NCBI GenBank assembly: GCA_037355855.1
Contig: CM074758.1
Location: 8,901,001 to 8,965,000, forward strand
DNA from: Pseudo-nitzschia pungens
Lineage: Eukaryota; Bacillariophyta; Bacillariophyceae; Bacillariales; Bacillariaceae
DNA length: 64,000 nucleotides
Direction: 5' to 3'
In this document: positions 52,049-62,650 of the stretch, piece after piece
Layout: the number at the start of each line of letters is the position of its first letter
Numbering within the stretch: position 1 is the first letter of the stretch
The notes under the pieces: model-generated
Told to the model about the DNA's origin: nothing
The model's database searches: none
Seen by the model: the letters and a program-made list of their open reading frames with translations, nothing else
Translations under genes and position numbers: made by a program

Positions 52049-53488
52049 TCAGTTATGGGATCCTTTCTTTTTAAAGGTCTTTCTGTACTTTCTTCTGTAC
52101 TCTTTGAGTTCCCGTTCGGAGATGTCGATCTCGTCATCAGAGACGTCGTGGTCAGCTTGGGCCGTGGCCAGTACATAAGAGTACTCGTGGTTCGATAGGT
52201 TCCTTCCCCAGTGGGGTTTGGAGTGTTGCTCAGTGTCTGAGTCTTGTTCTTTTGCCACAAAGTGCTCCTTGAGCAAGTTGATGGTTTCCCGGTCAAACTT
52301 TCCCTTCTTGGAGGGGCCACCGGTTAGTTTCCAGCATTTGCCGGCATGGACCTTGCCACAGGTCTTGCAGAGCTGTTTGTTACTGTTATCCATAGGACGC
52401 TTCTTTTTGCCAGGGGACTTTCCATGGTGGTTTCCTCCCCCAGATGCGGCCTTGGGAGTCTTCTTGGTGCCGCCGTTCTGCTTCTCGAGGTCGGCGATGC
52501 GCTGCTGGAGGACCGTCTCCTTCCGGATGGTGGTTTCCAGATTTTCAAGTTTGTCGATAGTGGTGTTAAAGGAGTGGGTGTAGAGGTCCCATCCAATGTG
52601 TTCCAGTTTCTCGCGCTGGGAGTGGGTCATGTTGGAGTCCAATATTTCCTTCATTTCTCCCTGTGTGAAACTTCTCGGTGTTTCCATTTGGTCACTGCCA
52701 CATTCCCAGAGACATTCTGGGAGGTAGCTTTGTAGTTCGGCCATTCGGTTGGCCCATGCTCGTATGCCATGTTTGAGTTCCACTCGCATTCCCCGCATGA
52801 ATCGACGGAGGATGATATATGAGCGTTTGCCGTTTTGGTCATTGCCAAAAATTTTGAGTTTGAGGACATGCATGCATTCGTCCATGACATCTTTCCTGTA
52901 CTCCGCTGATCGGTAGTACTGGGTGAGAGCGTTGGGGACGCTTTTCTTTGGGATTGGAGCCAATTCCTCTGGCTCCGTTTCCTCATCCGAGTTCGCCGTG
53001 GCAGTCGGTTTGGTTTTGTCGGCGTCGGGAGATTTCTCCTTTGCCTTCTCCTTGGTGGCTCCCGTGGGAGTTTCGGTGGCATCTTGCCCCATCGATAAGA
53101 GGATGTTGGCTTGATTGTGTTTTTCAATTTCCTGGATCTTCTTCTGTACCGGTTTGGTATTGTGGATCTTGTGCTTCGGTTCGGCATAAAGAGTCCGAGT
53201 GAGCGTCCTCTGGACAAGGGCTAGTGCTTCCCCAGAGAGGATTCTCTGTAGGACGTCCAGCTTTTGGTCTCCATGGAGTTTGTCATTGCCAGCAATTTTC
53301 TGGTCAAAGTCCCTCTTCCAGATGATGAAGAGTTCTGGTCTCTCCGTACCATGGAGGACCTTCAGGTAGTCGCTGAATGCGATTCCACCCTTCTCGCTGT
53401 CTACACTCATTTTTACGGCGGTGGCGTCTTCTGGCCAGTCCTCCCGAATGATGTTAAAGGGTTTCAGTTTGGTTCCTTTAGCCGCCAT
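52049..53488 (-). CDS. gag: Outer element Gag
   Basis: 479 residues, intact. The capsid-like region matches the inner Gag closely at GTERPELFIIWKRDFDQKIA and differs most in the middle (about 110-175), where it has a longer Pro/Thr/Lys-rich linker. The knuckle is CKTCGKVHAGKC with the same unusual CX2CX3HX3C spacing. The stop is UGA followed at once by AUG, as in the inner copy. The start is in GCCGCCATGG on the minus strand. Confidence 0.93.
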   Translation of the reverse strand: MAAKGTKLKPFNIIREDWPEDATAVKMSVDSEKGGIAFSDYLKVLHGTERPELFIIWKRDFDQKIAGNDKLHGDQKLDVLQRILSGEALALVQRTLTRTLYAEPKHKIHNTKPVQKKIQEIEKHNQANILLSMGQDATETPTGATKEKAKEKSPDADKTKPTATANSDEETEPEELAPIPKKSVPNALTQYYRSAEYRKDVMDECMHVLKLKIFGNDQNGKRSYIILRRFMRGMRVELKHGIRAWANRMAELQSYLPECLWECGSDQMETPRSFTQGEMKEILDSNMTHSQREKLEHIGWDLYTHSFNTTIDKLENLETTIRKETVLQQRIADLEKQNGGTKKTPKAASGGGNHHGKSPGKKKRPMDNSNKQLCKTCGKVHAGKCWKLTGGPSKKGKFDRETINLLKEHFVAKEQDSDTEQHSKPHWGRNLSNHEYSYVLATAQADHDVSDDEIDISERELKEYRRKYRKTFKKKGSHN

Positions 53489-54220
53489 GGTGAGTTAATC
53501 AGTTTTCTATTAAGTTTAATTCAGTTACACTATTTCTGTTATCTTGTTGCTTTGAGCTGAACTGGGCAAGAATGATTGCTCCAGTTCTTCCAGTTTTCAG
53601 TTCTAGATTAAGCTGCTCTCGCGATAACTCGTGTTATAACTGATTTTCCCCCTGGTCTGTTCAGTGGTGGGAGTTGTTTCTCTCTTTAGCTCACGGGAAT
53701 CCTGTGGTTCCCCGGAGTTGTTTCTGTTTTTATTTCGTGGGATTCGATTCCCGTGGTTCTCTGGCGTTGCTTCTTTCTTAAGTTGTCACCGGGCCGGTCC
53801 CACTTCCCGTATCCCGTGGGATTAGTGGTGTTTGGGTATTTGGTTATATACCTTTCCGGATATCCGTATATTTCGGTTTTGGTTGGCATCCGTCTGCGGT
53901 CTGTCCATCCACTCAGTGTTGGTCCAATTAGTCCACTCACTGATTTATGTGTCACTTTTTCGGCACATGTTTTCGTGTTTTTCGATTATTTCCTGTTGTC
54001 GACCATGGTCCTGTTTAGGTACTTAGGTGTCTCTGTTGCTGCTGTTGCTCCCTTCTTTGGGCGCCAACAGTTGCTGGGGTCGGTCTTCCTTGTGCTGCAG
54101 ACACTGGATATCCTTCTCCCTGTTTTTGCTTCTCTGCGCCTCCATTTTTGGCAGTCTTTCGGATCCGTTGGTCCCTTGGTCCGATCGGTCCTTTCTGCTC
54201 ATGGTCATCAGCGCTCAGCT
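53489..54220 (-). other. 5' leader of the outer element
   Basis: About 730 bp between the gag start and the palindrome. It lines up in part with the inner leader (shared stretches such as GACCATGGTC and CACTCAGTGTTGGTCCAATT-type blocks in one orientation or the other). No protein is called. Confidence 0.6.
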
Positions 54221-54234
54221 TGATTTTAAAATCA
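54221..54234. promoter_or_regulatory. 14-bp palindrome at the expected primer site (outer element)
   Basis: The same TGATTTTAAAATCA directly abutting the 5' LTR of the outer element. Its exact conservation, while the rest of the leader differs, suggests a function in reverse transcription or dimerisation. Confidence 0.75.
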
Positions 54235-54423
54235 TGCCATACCCCGGGTCTACTAGTGATTAGAATAGTAGTGATATGCAAATTGTGAGCTCTATTGATT
54301 AGTCCATTTGCTACAGTTCTAAGAGCCCTCCGAATCAGCGATTCTGTCGACTCGCCGATTGTTTTTATCCTTATCCTTAATCCAGTCCCGTGTGCGCTCG
54401 TGACTGTATTTTGGCGCACGGCA
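54235..54423 (-). repeat. 5' LTR of the outer element
   Basis: 189 bp, same as 42769-42957 as read, followed by GTAGT (54424-54428). Confidence 0.95.
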
Positions 54424-54428
54424 GTAGT

Positions 54429-55474
54429 ACCGTAGTAGGACAAAAGGACAGCAGTATCATCTGCTGCCACAAGGTACCAGCAATCATGCATGCTGACAAG
54501 GATTGAGGCAGATTTTCTCAGAGAGCGGTGTGCTGTGAAGGTGTCAATGGAATGTGTGTGCATGATGGCTGTTCACAGTGTTACTCGTTATTAGTGACCA
54601 ACAACCAGGGTTCTCTTGTTTGTGATTCTCTCGATGGATTGTACCGTTGTTACTACCATGGTCACTACTAGCGGGCTGCTACTAATCTTACGGTATTATT
54701 GATGACTATCTTGAGAGTTGTCTTCCCGTCTGTCATCCATGCGTGCAAGTAATACGAAGTACGGAGTGCTCAAAAACTAGAAGTGTCCCAGTGTGTACAT
54801 GTGCTCCATTGTTTTTGGGGGCTTTTGCATGATCAAAAGTGCTGGTCTACGCTGTTGTACCCCACGCTAAGCCTTACATACCGTACAGCTGCAACATACC
54901 GGTAGTTTCTACATCATTTTTTGGTATGGAATTGAGATGAGAAAATCACCAAAATGACTATGACCTTCGATATCTCCACTGCACGTTGTAACGTTACCGT
55001 AATCCTGCTTTCTATCTTCTCATTTTGAACTGATTTTGGCGGTACAGCATCAGTTGAAAGTTTCTGTACTGGGCTGGTGCGGGTAAGGTTACCCGTAAGC
55101 CTTACTGTAGTTGTTCCGTTCACGGAAGTCAATCGCCGCCACGAGAAAAAAATTGTTGGTAGCTGTTGCTGTACTGTTTCGTACGTATGTTAGCGTTAGT
55201 GCCTGGACGAGGCATTTGTTCTATTGGTCGTTTCTCCTTGGTGAAGTGGGAGATAAGAATTATCGAGCTGTGACCGGCAACGTTCTTCCGTTCTGGATCC
55301 ACTTACCGAAAGGGTTACGAGAGGAGCAAGGAAAGTGCGAAGAAATCAAGCGTCACATTATTGTTGTTTGTTTGGAAGCACCTACCGGCAGTCGACTTGT
55401 TGTATCTCGCACTAACGAAACTCGCCAACAATAACAGCAACAGCAGCCTCGGTCACAGTCGCAGTCGCAGCACC
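54429..55474. other. Intergenic, right flank of the nest
   Basis: About 1 kb with no supported gene. GTAC/TTAC simple sequence near 54880-55105. The last 150 bases are probably the leader of the Cas1p-SGNH gene; its frame is open upstream but the ATG at 55475 sits in a CACCATGG context. Confidence 0.5.
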
Positions 55475-58400
55475 ATGGGCAGCAACACTTATGCCGCCTC
55501 GTCGGTCGCCCACGTGAGCACCATGGCGAGCGCCATGCTCTTCGGGACGATCATCTTCGCCACCATTGCCCTTGCCACCCGTGCTTACCTCACGGGGGAA
55601 CACAGCCAGCTCTTCCAGGCCGCGTCGCATCCCAAATCGACGGCGCTCAACGTTCGGTCGCTGCCGTCGGTCTACACGCTCTTGTTCCATTCGTCCATCT
55701 TTGGAATGATTCTGTTCTACGCCTACATTTGCGAATACCATCCGCCGTATCCGCACGCAGACAAGAATTACGACGCCGATCTGTTCTTCTTTCTGACCTT
55801 TCTTCTGTTTGTGGTGTCGGCCTTCACCTGGCAGAGGCACCTTCCCGACGACAAGCTTACCCTCTACGATGCTAGCGACAAATCGCACGAGGAATACGCT
55901 AATGGTTCGGGGGAGAAGCGCGAACGCCCCGTCGCAAAAGCTAACGACAAGACCGAGGTTCTGAACCGAAACCAGACCGAGGAGTGGAAGGGATGGATGC
56001 AGTTCATGTTCTTGCTCTATCACTACTACCATGCGGAGGAGGTCTACAACTCCATCCGGATCATGATCACTTGTTACGTATGGATGACCGGCTTTGGGAA
56101 CTTTTCCTTCTTTTATCTCAAGGCCGACTACGGAATCATCCGAGTCTTGCAAATGCTGTGGCGTCTCAATTTCTTGGTCCTCTTTCTGTGCCTGACGCAG
56201 GGAACCACCTTTATTCTCTACTACATTTGTCTGTTGCACACCTACTACTTTTTCATGGTATATATCGTAATGAGGATCGGCAACGAGAGGAACTATACTA
56301 AGTGGTGGATCCGCACCAAGCTCGCGGTGCTGGGTGCCGTCATTTATTTGGTGTGGGACTGCGACCTCGGACTTTTCAAGCTGATCCATTCTCCGTTTTT
56401 CGGCGAGACGCCCATGATGGGAGCCACCGGCGGTGCCATGTGGGAGTGGTACTTCCGGTCCAGTCTCGACCACTGGTCTACCTACATGGGAATGATCTTT
56501 GCCCTCAACTTCCCCATCACCAGTCTCTTCTACCGAAAACTCGAGGCAATGCCGCTGCGCAAACAGATCGCGGCCAAGGGATTGATGGGAGTTGCGTTGT
56601 TCGTCGCCTTTTATTTATGGGTCACTGGACCCTTCATGCAGGGCAAGTTTGACTATAACCAGACCAACGCATACTACGGAATCATTCCCGTGACGGTCTA
56701 CATTTATTTCCGAAACCTTACGCCCTTTTTGCGAAACCACAGCCTGGATTTGTTGCACCAGATCGGAAAAACTACCCTCGAGACGTACCTCATGCAGCAC
56801 CACATCTGGCTGACCTCGGACGCCAAGAGTCTTCTGACCCTAATTCCGGGCTGGCCCAAGGTCAACTTTTTGGTCGTCTCTGTTATCTATGTGACCCTGA
56901 GCCGCCGACTCTACCAGCTCACGCTCTTTCTGCGGGGAATGATCCTCCCGGACAACCGCGAGGCCTGCTTCCGAAACCTCGGGGGAATGATCTCGGTAAT
57001 TGTGGCCTTTTGTGGGCTGGCGAACCTTCTGCACTCGCAGGGCATGCTGAGCCTCAAAGTCGTCGGCGCCGTTGCCATGGCCGGTGGGTTTGGTCTCTAC
57101 ACCTTCTTGCTGAATCACACCTCGCCGGTGAGTTCGACGGACGTGGAGCAGGCCAGGCGCAGCACCCCCAGCGGGGTGAATCCCAACGCCATGAAGATCT
57201 CCATCGCCGTTGCCGCGCTTGCCATTACTACCTGTGGAGTCGGTTGGCACCGCATGGCGGCCACGGGAGCGGGCAAGATTCTGACCCTACCCGCGACCTG
57301 CAACGACCACGTGAACAAGGGCGAGTGGATGGCTCTGAACGGATGCGACGAGGGACCGCGGGGAGAAGAATACCGCAAGTTTGGCATCTCTACCGTGTCG
57401 ACCTGTTCTGCACAAAACCCTGTGTACGTATGGGGATGGGAGGACCAGCCGTCTTCGAGCCACTGCCGATTCAAGCAGCGCGACGCGAAGAGCCTCAAGA
57501 AACACCTCAAGGACCGCACCATTTATTTTGTCGGAGACTCCTCCACCCGGTATTTGTACTATGCCTTCTGCCGTCAGCTGGGAATCGCAGACGCAGGTGC
57601 TTACGACGCTGCGATGGGCAAACACCACGACTTTTCCCAAAAGATCGGAGACATCGAGGTCAAGTTCATCTGGGCTGCCTACGCAACCGAAGTCGCGGAA
57701 GCGATCGACGCCCTGAAAACGAACAATTCGGACGACCACAAGCTGGATCTTTTGGTGCTCGGCGGGGGTGCCTGGGACAAACTGTGGAAATACGAAACGG
57801 CCGAAGACAAGGAAGTGTTCAAGTCGGCTCTGGAAAACCTCAAGGCCGGCATTCAGGGCATGACCAAACTCAAGGTACCAGTAGTGTACTTGACGCCAAC
57901 CACGATAAACACCCCGGCCCTCTCAACAAAGGAGAAGCAGGAGAGAATCACGGAGGACGAAATGAAGGGAATGCGCGACTTGTACAAGAAACAAGGAATT
58001 TTGTCGGCTGCTTCCTTTGTGATCGACGGCGAGGCATTCACTCGCAAGCGCGTGGCAGAAAGCTACGATGGTGTTCATTACCCCCACAACGTGTACTCGG
58101 CGGGAGCACAAATTCTCTGCAATGCCATGGATTGGCTCCTCCCGGTGCCAAAGAAGGGAATTCCTCCACCGCCCAAGCAACCCGGTGAGATGTCACACCC
58201 CAAGATCGGGCTTCTGGTTCTTTTTTTTGCAGCCGCCGGGATCTTCTTCTTCGATGGGTTCCTTGGATTTTCGTATCTGGCATCGTTGATCGTGCCGGGT
58301 GTCGCTCCAAAGCGTCTTTTTTACGAAGCATTTTCTACCTTGCACAAAACCAGGAATCTTCCTTCTCTGGAAATGCAAGAAATACACGAAATCAAAACTA

Positions 58401-58513
58401 TCGTATCCGGTCAAAACACAACTAGTGTTGAAAAAAGCGAGAGTGATGTTGGGAGTAGTCCAAAACATGAAGCGGAGGAAGAACTCGTCTCACTTGTTGG
58501 AAAGGAACGATAG
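55475..58513 (+). CDS. Cas1p-type O-acetyltransferase with C-terminal SGNH esterase domain
   Basis: A 1012-residue membrane protein, single exon. The Cas1p/RWA-type acyltransferase membrane domain fills about 20-600, with the hallmark blocks FLLYHYYHAEEVYNSIRIMI, CYVWMTGFGNFSFFYLKADY, ILYYICLLHTYYFFMVYI, WEWYFRSSLDHWSTYMGM and GKTTLETYLMQHHIWLTSDA. A luminal SGNH/PC-esterase domain follows at about 625-890: VGDSSTRYLYYAFC with Ser689 in GDSS, LVLGGGAWDKL, then YDGVHYP with Asp865 and His868 as the DxxH pair. One more hydrophobic helix (LLVLFFAAAGIFFF, about 910-925) and a polar tail end the chain. Known members acetylate glycans in the Golgi (animal CASD1 acts on sialic acid, plant RWA with TBL on wall polymers). 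In CASD1 the esterase comes first; here it comes last. Confidence 0.88.
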   Translation: MGSNTYAASSVAHVSTMASAMLFGTIIFATIALATRAYLTGEHSQLFQAASHPKSTALNVRSLPSVYTLLFHSSIFGMILFYAYICEYHPPYPHADKNYDADLFFFLTFLLFVVSAFTWQRHLPDDKLTLYDASDKSHEEYANGSGEKRERPVAKANDKTEVLNRNQTEEWKGWMQFMFLLYHYYHAEEVYNSIRIMITCYVWMTGFGNFSFFYLKADYGIIRVLQMLWRLNFLVLFLCLTQGTTFILYYICLLHTYYFFMVYIVMRIGNERNYTKWWIRTKLAVLGAVIYLVWDCDLGLFKLIHSPFFGETPMMGATGGAMWEWYFRSSLDHWSTYMGMIFALNFPITSLFYRKLEAMPLRKQIAAKGLMGVALFVAFYLWVTGPFMQGKFDYNQTNAYYGIIPVTVYIYFRNLTPFLRNHSLDLLHQIGKTTLETYLMQHHIWLTSDAKSLLTLIPGWPKVNFLVVSVIYVTLSRRLYQLTLFLRGMILPDNREACFRNLGGMISVIVAFCGLANLLHSQGMLSLKVVGAVAMAGGFGLYTFLLNHTSPVSSTDVEQARRSTPSGVNPNAMKISIAVAALAITTCGVGWHRMAATGAGKILTLPATCNDHVNKGEWMALNGCDEGPRGEEYRKFGISTVSTCSAQNPVYVWGWEDQPSSSHCRFKQRDAKSLKKHLKDRTIYFVGDSSTRYLYYAFCRQLGIADAGAYDAAMGKHHDFSQKIGDIEVKFIWAAYATEVAEAIDALKTNNSDDHKLDLLVLGGGAWDKLWKYETAEDKEVFKSALENLKAGIQGMTKLKVPVVYLTPTTINTPALSTKEKQERITEDEMKGMRDLYKKQGILSAASFVIDGEAFTRKRVAESYDGVHYPHNVYSAGAQILCNAMDWLLPVPKKGIPPPPKQPGEMSHPKIGLLVLFFAAAGIFFFDGFLGFSYLASLIVPGVAPKRLFYEAFSTLHKTRNLPSLEMQEIHEIKTIVSGQNTTSVEKSESDVGSSPKHEAEEELVSLVGKER

Positions 58514-59992
58514 TTTCTCTGAGTCAACTGCAGTGGGCGTGGTTCGCCGAGCAAACGTTGGGTGGAGTCACATGAACCACAGTCAGTCTTTTAATCCTGG
58601 TCGTGCTTTGGTGCATTGGAGAGGGATGACTGACTCGCTCTTCGGTGGTTAGATCTCCAGAATTATTATTTAGGAATCGGTCAATCCGACAAAATACTTT
58701 GCATGACGTCGCTAATGAATTAGTTCGTTCTTGATGCGAAGATCGGAGAGGGTTGACTCGCTCTCCGGTGGTTAGATTTAGGAATCGGTCAATCCGACAA
58801 CATACTTTGCATGACGTTGCTAATGAATAAGTTTGTTTCATATTTAAAAATAGAAAATGCATGATGGACTGGAATACCCGAGCGCACATTCCGCGACTTC
58901 GTTCATTGGATTTCCATCAGTGTAATTCACTATATCATACAGAATTGGATTTTTTCACTACAGTGGCTTTTTCGATGTTTCATAACCTGTTCGGGCCCAA
59001 CCAGTCCGAGAATCATCACACTAATCTCGAAATCGGAACGATTGGAGGCATCGTTCCAAGCCCATTAGAACTGTAGGTAGACTCTTCCTTCCTACTTTTT
59101 GATGCGCAAAATGGATGGAGTAAACAATTTGTTCGAAGTCTCGAACGGTTCGGTCGTCTCGCATCGAATAATGATGATTGCCGTCCTGCCTATTTTTCAT
59201 AATCAATGATCTTACCGGTAAGGTTACTGACGTTTCGCTGTGCCGAGTATTATTTGGAGGGATCTTTGGCAGATGGCAGGGTGGATCGACTCCATTATGG
59301 ATCGCATTCTTCTGAGGCTTTATCGCTCCTGTTCAAACCGGTATTTTTGACTGCATTTTCGAAAAATGTTGCGAATAGAATTCTCCGTTCGCCCGCACAA
59401 ACTACACGTACTTGTACCGTAAACTGCAGATGATTCATCTGGTATGACAGCTGATTGTAAATTATGACCCCCGGGTGCGTTTGAAGTTCTCCATTACTGT
59501 CACGGGAAAGGTTTATTGCCAGTTTGTACGCACTTGGATTCCTACGTGACAGGATTTATTAGTCGTGATTCTTTGTTGTTCGTTTCCCGCGCCCGCGCTC
59601 CAATAAGAACCGTATGAGAAAAAATCTTTGGCTTAATTGAGCAGACGGCAGTTGATGTCTGGAACAAGGAAGGAACCCTGAGTTTTGTGACAACGCAATT
59701 TTTCCTTCCAGAATTGTTCTTTTTCTCGCTATCCTACCGTGCACAACCACTTCAAGGGTCGTAAGTGAGTGGAACTGTTGTTTGCCGTCACAGAACACGC
59801 TGTTGGACCTGCTGTTGCACCGATCTGCATGGTGCACTGTAAACCGGAGCCTCTTGAATGGAACGATGCACACTACACGTTCTTCATAAGAGATGGCGTA
59901 TGAACTACAGAACATCTCTATGCACCACTACTACTTACCACTACTTATTCAGCTTATTACCGACTAAATGAAATAATAGGAAGGGCATCAAC
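58514..59992. other. Intergenic, with tandem repeat after the Cas1p-SGNH gene
   Basis: About 1.5 kb with no supported gene. The repeat at 58632-58834 is listed separately. Short frames here show no domain. Confidence 0.45.
58632..58834. repeat. Imperfect direct duplication
   Basis: Two copies running from GACTCGCTCTTCGGTGGTTA (58632) and GACTCGCTCTCCGGTGGTTA (58755) to GCATGACGTTGCTAATGAAT. The first has an extra 17-bp stretch around CTCCAGAATTATTAT. A shared AATCGGTCAATCCGAC block forms part of each. They lie 120 bp after the stop codon of the gene at 55475, so in its 3' UTR or terminator region. Confidence 0.85.
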
Positions 59993-61528
59993 ATGACTCG
60001 CATCAAAGATTTGATTGCAAGTGGCAAGACGAAGAATTACCAGGACGACAAACTCGAACTTTTAAAGCAGAAACTAGCAGAGAATTCGCTGATCGAGTTC
60101 AAACTTGGATTCGAAGGGGATGAGTTTCGGTCCAAACGCGACGTCGAGTCCTTGCTTAGGGTGATCAAGGAAAAATTCCATCGCCGGGTCTCCCTAGACA
60201 AATTTTCGTGCCTCAAATCGATTTGCATTGGATGGAGACTGCCAAGGTTTGCGCTGGGACCAATTTTCACGTCCGTGATTCCGGCATTGCTACAAGAGCC
60301 AGTGCGGATCACGCATCTCCAGCTCATCCTCAACGCCAATCCGCCAATTCCAGAATGCTGTTTGAGTCAGATCATTTCGCGACAAACCTTGGAAAGCATA
60401 GATCTGAGGAGTATAAGCTTGCGTATACCGATGCGTGGGACTCCCTCCGCCAGAATACCGTTGACGCCAATGAAAAATCTGACTGTACGCCACCACAACA
60501 CCACAAAATACCAGCGTCAACAACGCGTAGGAATAGTCGAAACCAGCAATCACAAAAGCACACCGTGTTTCAAGACGAACATAAAGGACGAAAGCGATGA
60601 CTCTATGCACTGGAAAAAAGGAAATATTGTCGAGCTTGTTCGTCACATTTCGCCGAGCATAAAATCGCTGAAATTAATGGATTGCAAAATCACAAGGGAT
60701 CACATCCCCAAGCTCTGCGAGACAATCCGACAAAGGTTGCACGGCCTGAAGCAACTCAGCTTGCGACAAAACTACCTACTGGATGGCGGATACCAACACC
60801 TGTTTGCTCTGCCGGGCATCAAGATGCTGGATTTGTCGCTCTGTGACTTGGATCCAAACGACGGGCACCTTTTAGCTCGGGTCATCGAAAAGTTCGAAAA
60901 CAAGGCACTAGAGCAGCTTAGTTTGGCGGGAAATTATCGCTTGTCGACGGCGGTCCCCGATATCGTTCGTGTAGCGGGTACGAGACTGGTCACGATCGAT
61001 TGTTCGTTTTGTGGTGTCAATGTCAAGTCGCAACGAGAAATATTCGATTTTCTCGCCGCGGAACCATCCCTGCCCCCATCAACATCAACATCATCAACAT
61101 CAACATTTTCACCAAAAAGTAATCAAGCATGCACGCTCAAATATTTTCGCATGCAAGGGGTTATGAAGTGCGACATTGACGGTTTGATCAAGTGCATCCG
61201 CCACAATACTTCTCTCCGATACTTGGCGGTGAACAATCGCAGCAACGATTTTCCCATAGACATCGAGGCAATTCGAAGAATCGCATCGGCTCTGGAATGG
61301 AATTATTGCCTCGAAACCCTGAGATTCGATGCAATGCGCAGAGACTATCTGCGTCTCCAGAAGGACATTGAATTTTGGCTCGAACTGAATCGGTGTGGGA
61401 GACGAGCGCTCCTGCAGACAAACGACGGTGTCAGTTCGTGGCCGAACATAATCGGCCTGGGTGCAAGGAACAACGATCCCAACATTTTGTTTTGGCTGTT
61501 GAAGCACGGGTCGGTGATGTTCACCTGA
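59993..61528 (+). CDS. Leucine-rich repeat protein
   Basis: A 511-residue single-exon protein with ribonuclease-inhibitor-like LRRs. The N-terminal 100 residues are helical and charged. Repeats are seen at about 98-145 (RITHLQLILNANPPIPECCL, LESIDLRSISL) and, after a Thr/Ser/Arg-rich linker near 150-205, at about 215-330 (IKSLKLMDCKITRDHIPKLC, LKQLSLRQNYLLDGG, IKMLDLSLCDLDPNDG, LEQLSLAGNYRL). A poly-Ser/Thr stretch near 362-375 is followed by LKYFRMQGVMKC and LRYLAVNNRSNDFPIDIEAI. The C-terminus has WLELNRCGRRALL, a block found at the end of many diatom LRR proteins. The family is large in diatoms and its partners are unknown. Confidence 0.85.
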   Translation: MTRIKDLIASGKTKNYQDDKLELLKQKLAENSLIEFKLGFEGDEFRSKRDVESLLRVIKEKFHRRVSLDKFSCLKSICIGWRLPRFALGPIFTSVIPALLQEPVRITHLQLILNANPPIPECCLSQIISRQTLESIDLRSISLRIPMRGTPSARIPLTPMKNLTVRHHNTTKYQRQQRVGIVETSNHKSTPCFKTNIKDESDDSMHWKKGNIVELVRHISPSIKSLKLMDCKITRDHIPKLCETIRQRLHGLKQLSLRQNYLLDGGYQHLFALPGIKMLDLSLCDLDPNDGHLLARVIEKFENKALEQLSLAGNYRLSTAVPDIVRVAGTRLVTIDCSFCGVNVKSQREIFDFLAAEPSLPPSTSTSSTSTFSPKSNQACTLKYFRMQGVMKCDIDGLIKCIRHNTSLRYLAVNNRSNDFPIDIEAIRRIASALEWNYCLETLRFDAMRRDYLRLQKDIEFWLELNRCGRRALLQTNDGVSSWPNIIGLGARNNDPNILFWLLKHGSVMFT

Positions 61529-62650
61529 GTGATTGTGATTGATTGTCGTGGGCTCTGGATATGTTTTTTTGTTTGATGGATAATTCTGAAGCAGGACGCA
61601 AATCGTTTTGTGTGGCTATGTATGTGTGCATGTGTTGTATGGATGAGTTCATGGAACAAACCAAGCAGTGTCGAAAAAATGGGATTGGATCCCCGCATCC
61701 GTGGAGAATGGCAGCTCGAGAGGGTTGCAGATATCGCTGGAAGTGGAAAGGAAATCAAGAATAGAGATTGTGGCTCTGTCAATCAAGCGCATTGTCTTTC
61801 GTGGTCATTTGCGCACGGTGCTAAACTCGATCACGTGCGTCCACTCGCGCTCATTTTCAAATCAAGCCGTCGAAAACAGCATTTCCCGGTTCCGGAGCAT
61901 GTTGCCAAAACAAGCGTTTTTGGATTGCTGCGGGAAGGGATAAAATTTTGTGCCGAGAAACCCGTGTGTCTCGGAACGGATTGTTTACCACTCCGTGCGC
62001 CATGATTTCTGTCTCTGTTCACGAATACTATTCGACAGTCGTAGCTACAGCTACTGATCTCATGTCGTAGGGCGGGATCCGTTGGCAGTAGCCTAATGGT
62101 TGCCATACTTTGAATTTTGATGCCTGGAATTGGTTACTGTGTTTGTGTTATCTGTACCCTACTTGTGGAATGAACTTGCATGGATGATGGGGTCCAAGAA
62201 ATAGTTGTTAATAAAAAAATAATAATAATTTAGAGGAAAAATTGAATACTTTGATGAACATCAACTCCCATCAGACATCGCTCCGCATTCTACTTGTAGG
62301 AGTACAAAGACTCGCATCAATATCACAGCAGAGAACTACTTGTAAACTCAACGGAAACCACTGTTCGAATCCATCCTCTCCACCACGACCGGAATCGGAA
62401 CAATCCGTCAACGATCAGCCGTTGCACTGCACTACTCTGCTCTTCTGTACTCTCTACAGTACAACGAAGCACGACCGAACACAGCGAAGAGCAGTAGCGG
62501 CAACCTTTTCATTTCGCAACGAACGAACAACGCCAGCAGCAAGCTTCTCATCGTTGGCAGCAGCAGGAGCACCCGGGGGAAGAGGAACGAGAGGAATTCA
62601 AAATCGACATTGGGCGCGTCCTGTCTCCACAGAGTTTGCGAAAGACGTAG
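61529..62650. other. Intergenic
   Basis: About 1.1 kb; no supported gene. Overlapping frames at 61543-62005 and 62242-62679 have no domain. The second may belong to the leader of the unresolved gene that follows. Confidence 0.4.

Larger units (their letters stand above)
42769..54423 (-). mobile_element. Outer Ty3/gypsy LTR retrotransposon, split by a nested element
   Basis: The element's own length is 5847 bp, once the 5803-bp insertion and one CAATC are removed. Its LTRs are 42769-42957 and 54235-54423 (189 bp each, TGCC...GGCA ends) and look identical base for base. GTAGT flanks it at 42764-42768 and 54424-54428. On the minus strand the order is 5' LTR, palindrome, leader, gag, UGA, pol (protease, RT, RNase H, integrase), 3' LTR. 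The reverse transcriptase is cut between LAMGI and ACAPDIF by the inner element, and pol carries a 2-bp deletion near 44289. Integrase after RNase H puts it in Ty3/gypsy, not Ty1/copia. Confidence 0.95.
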
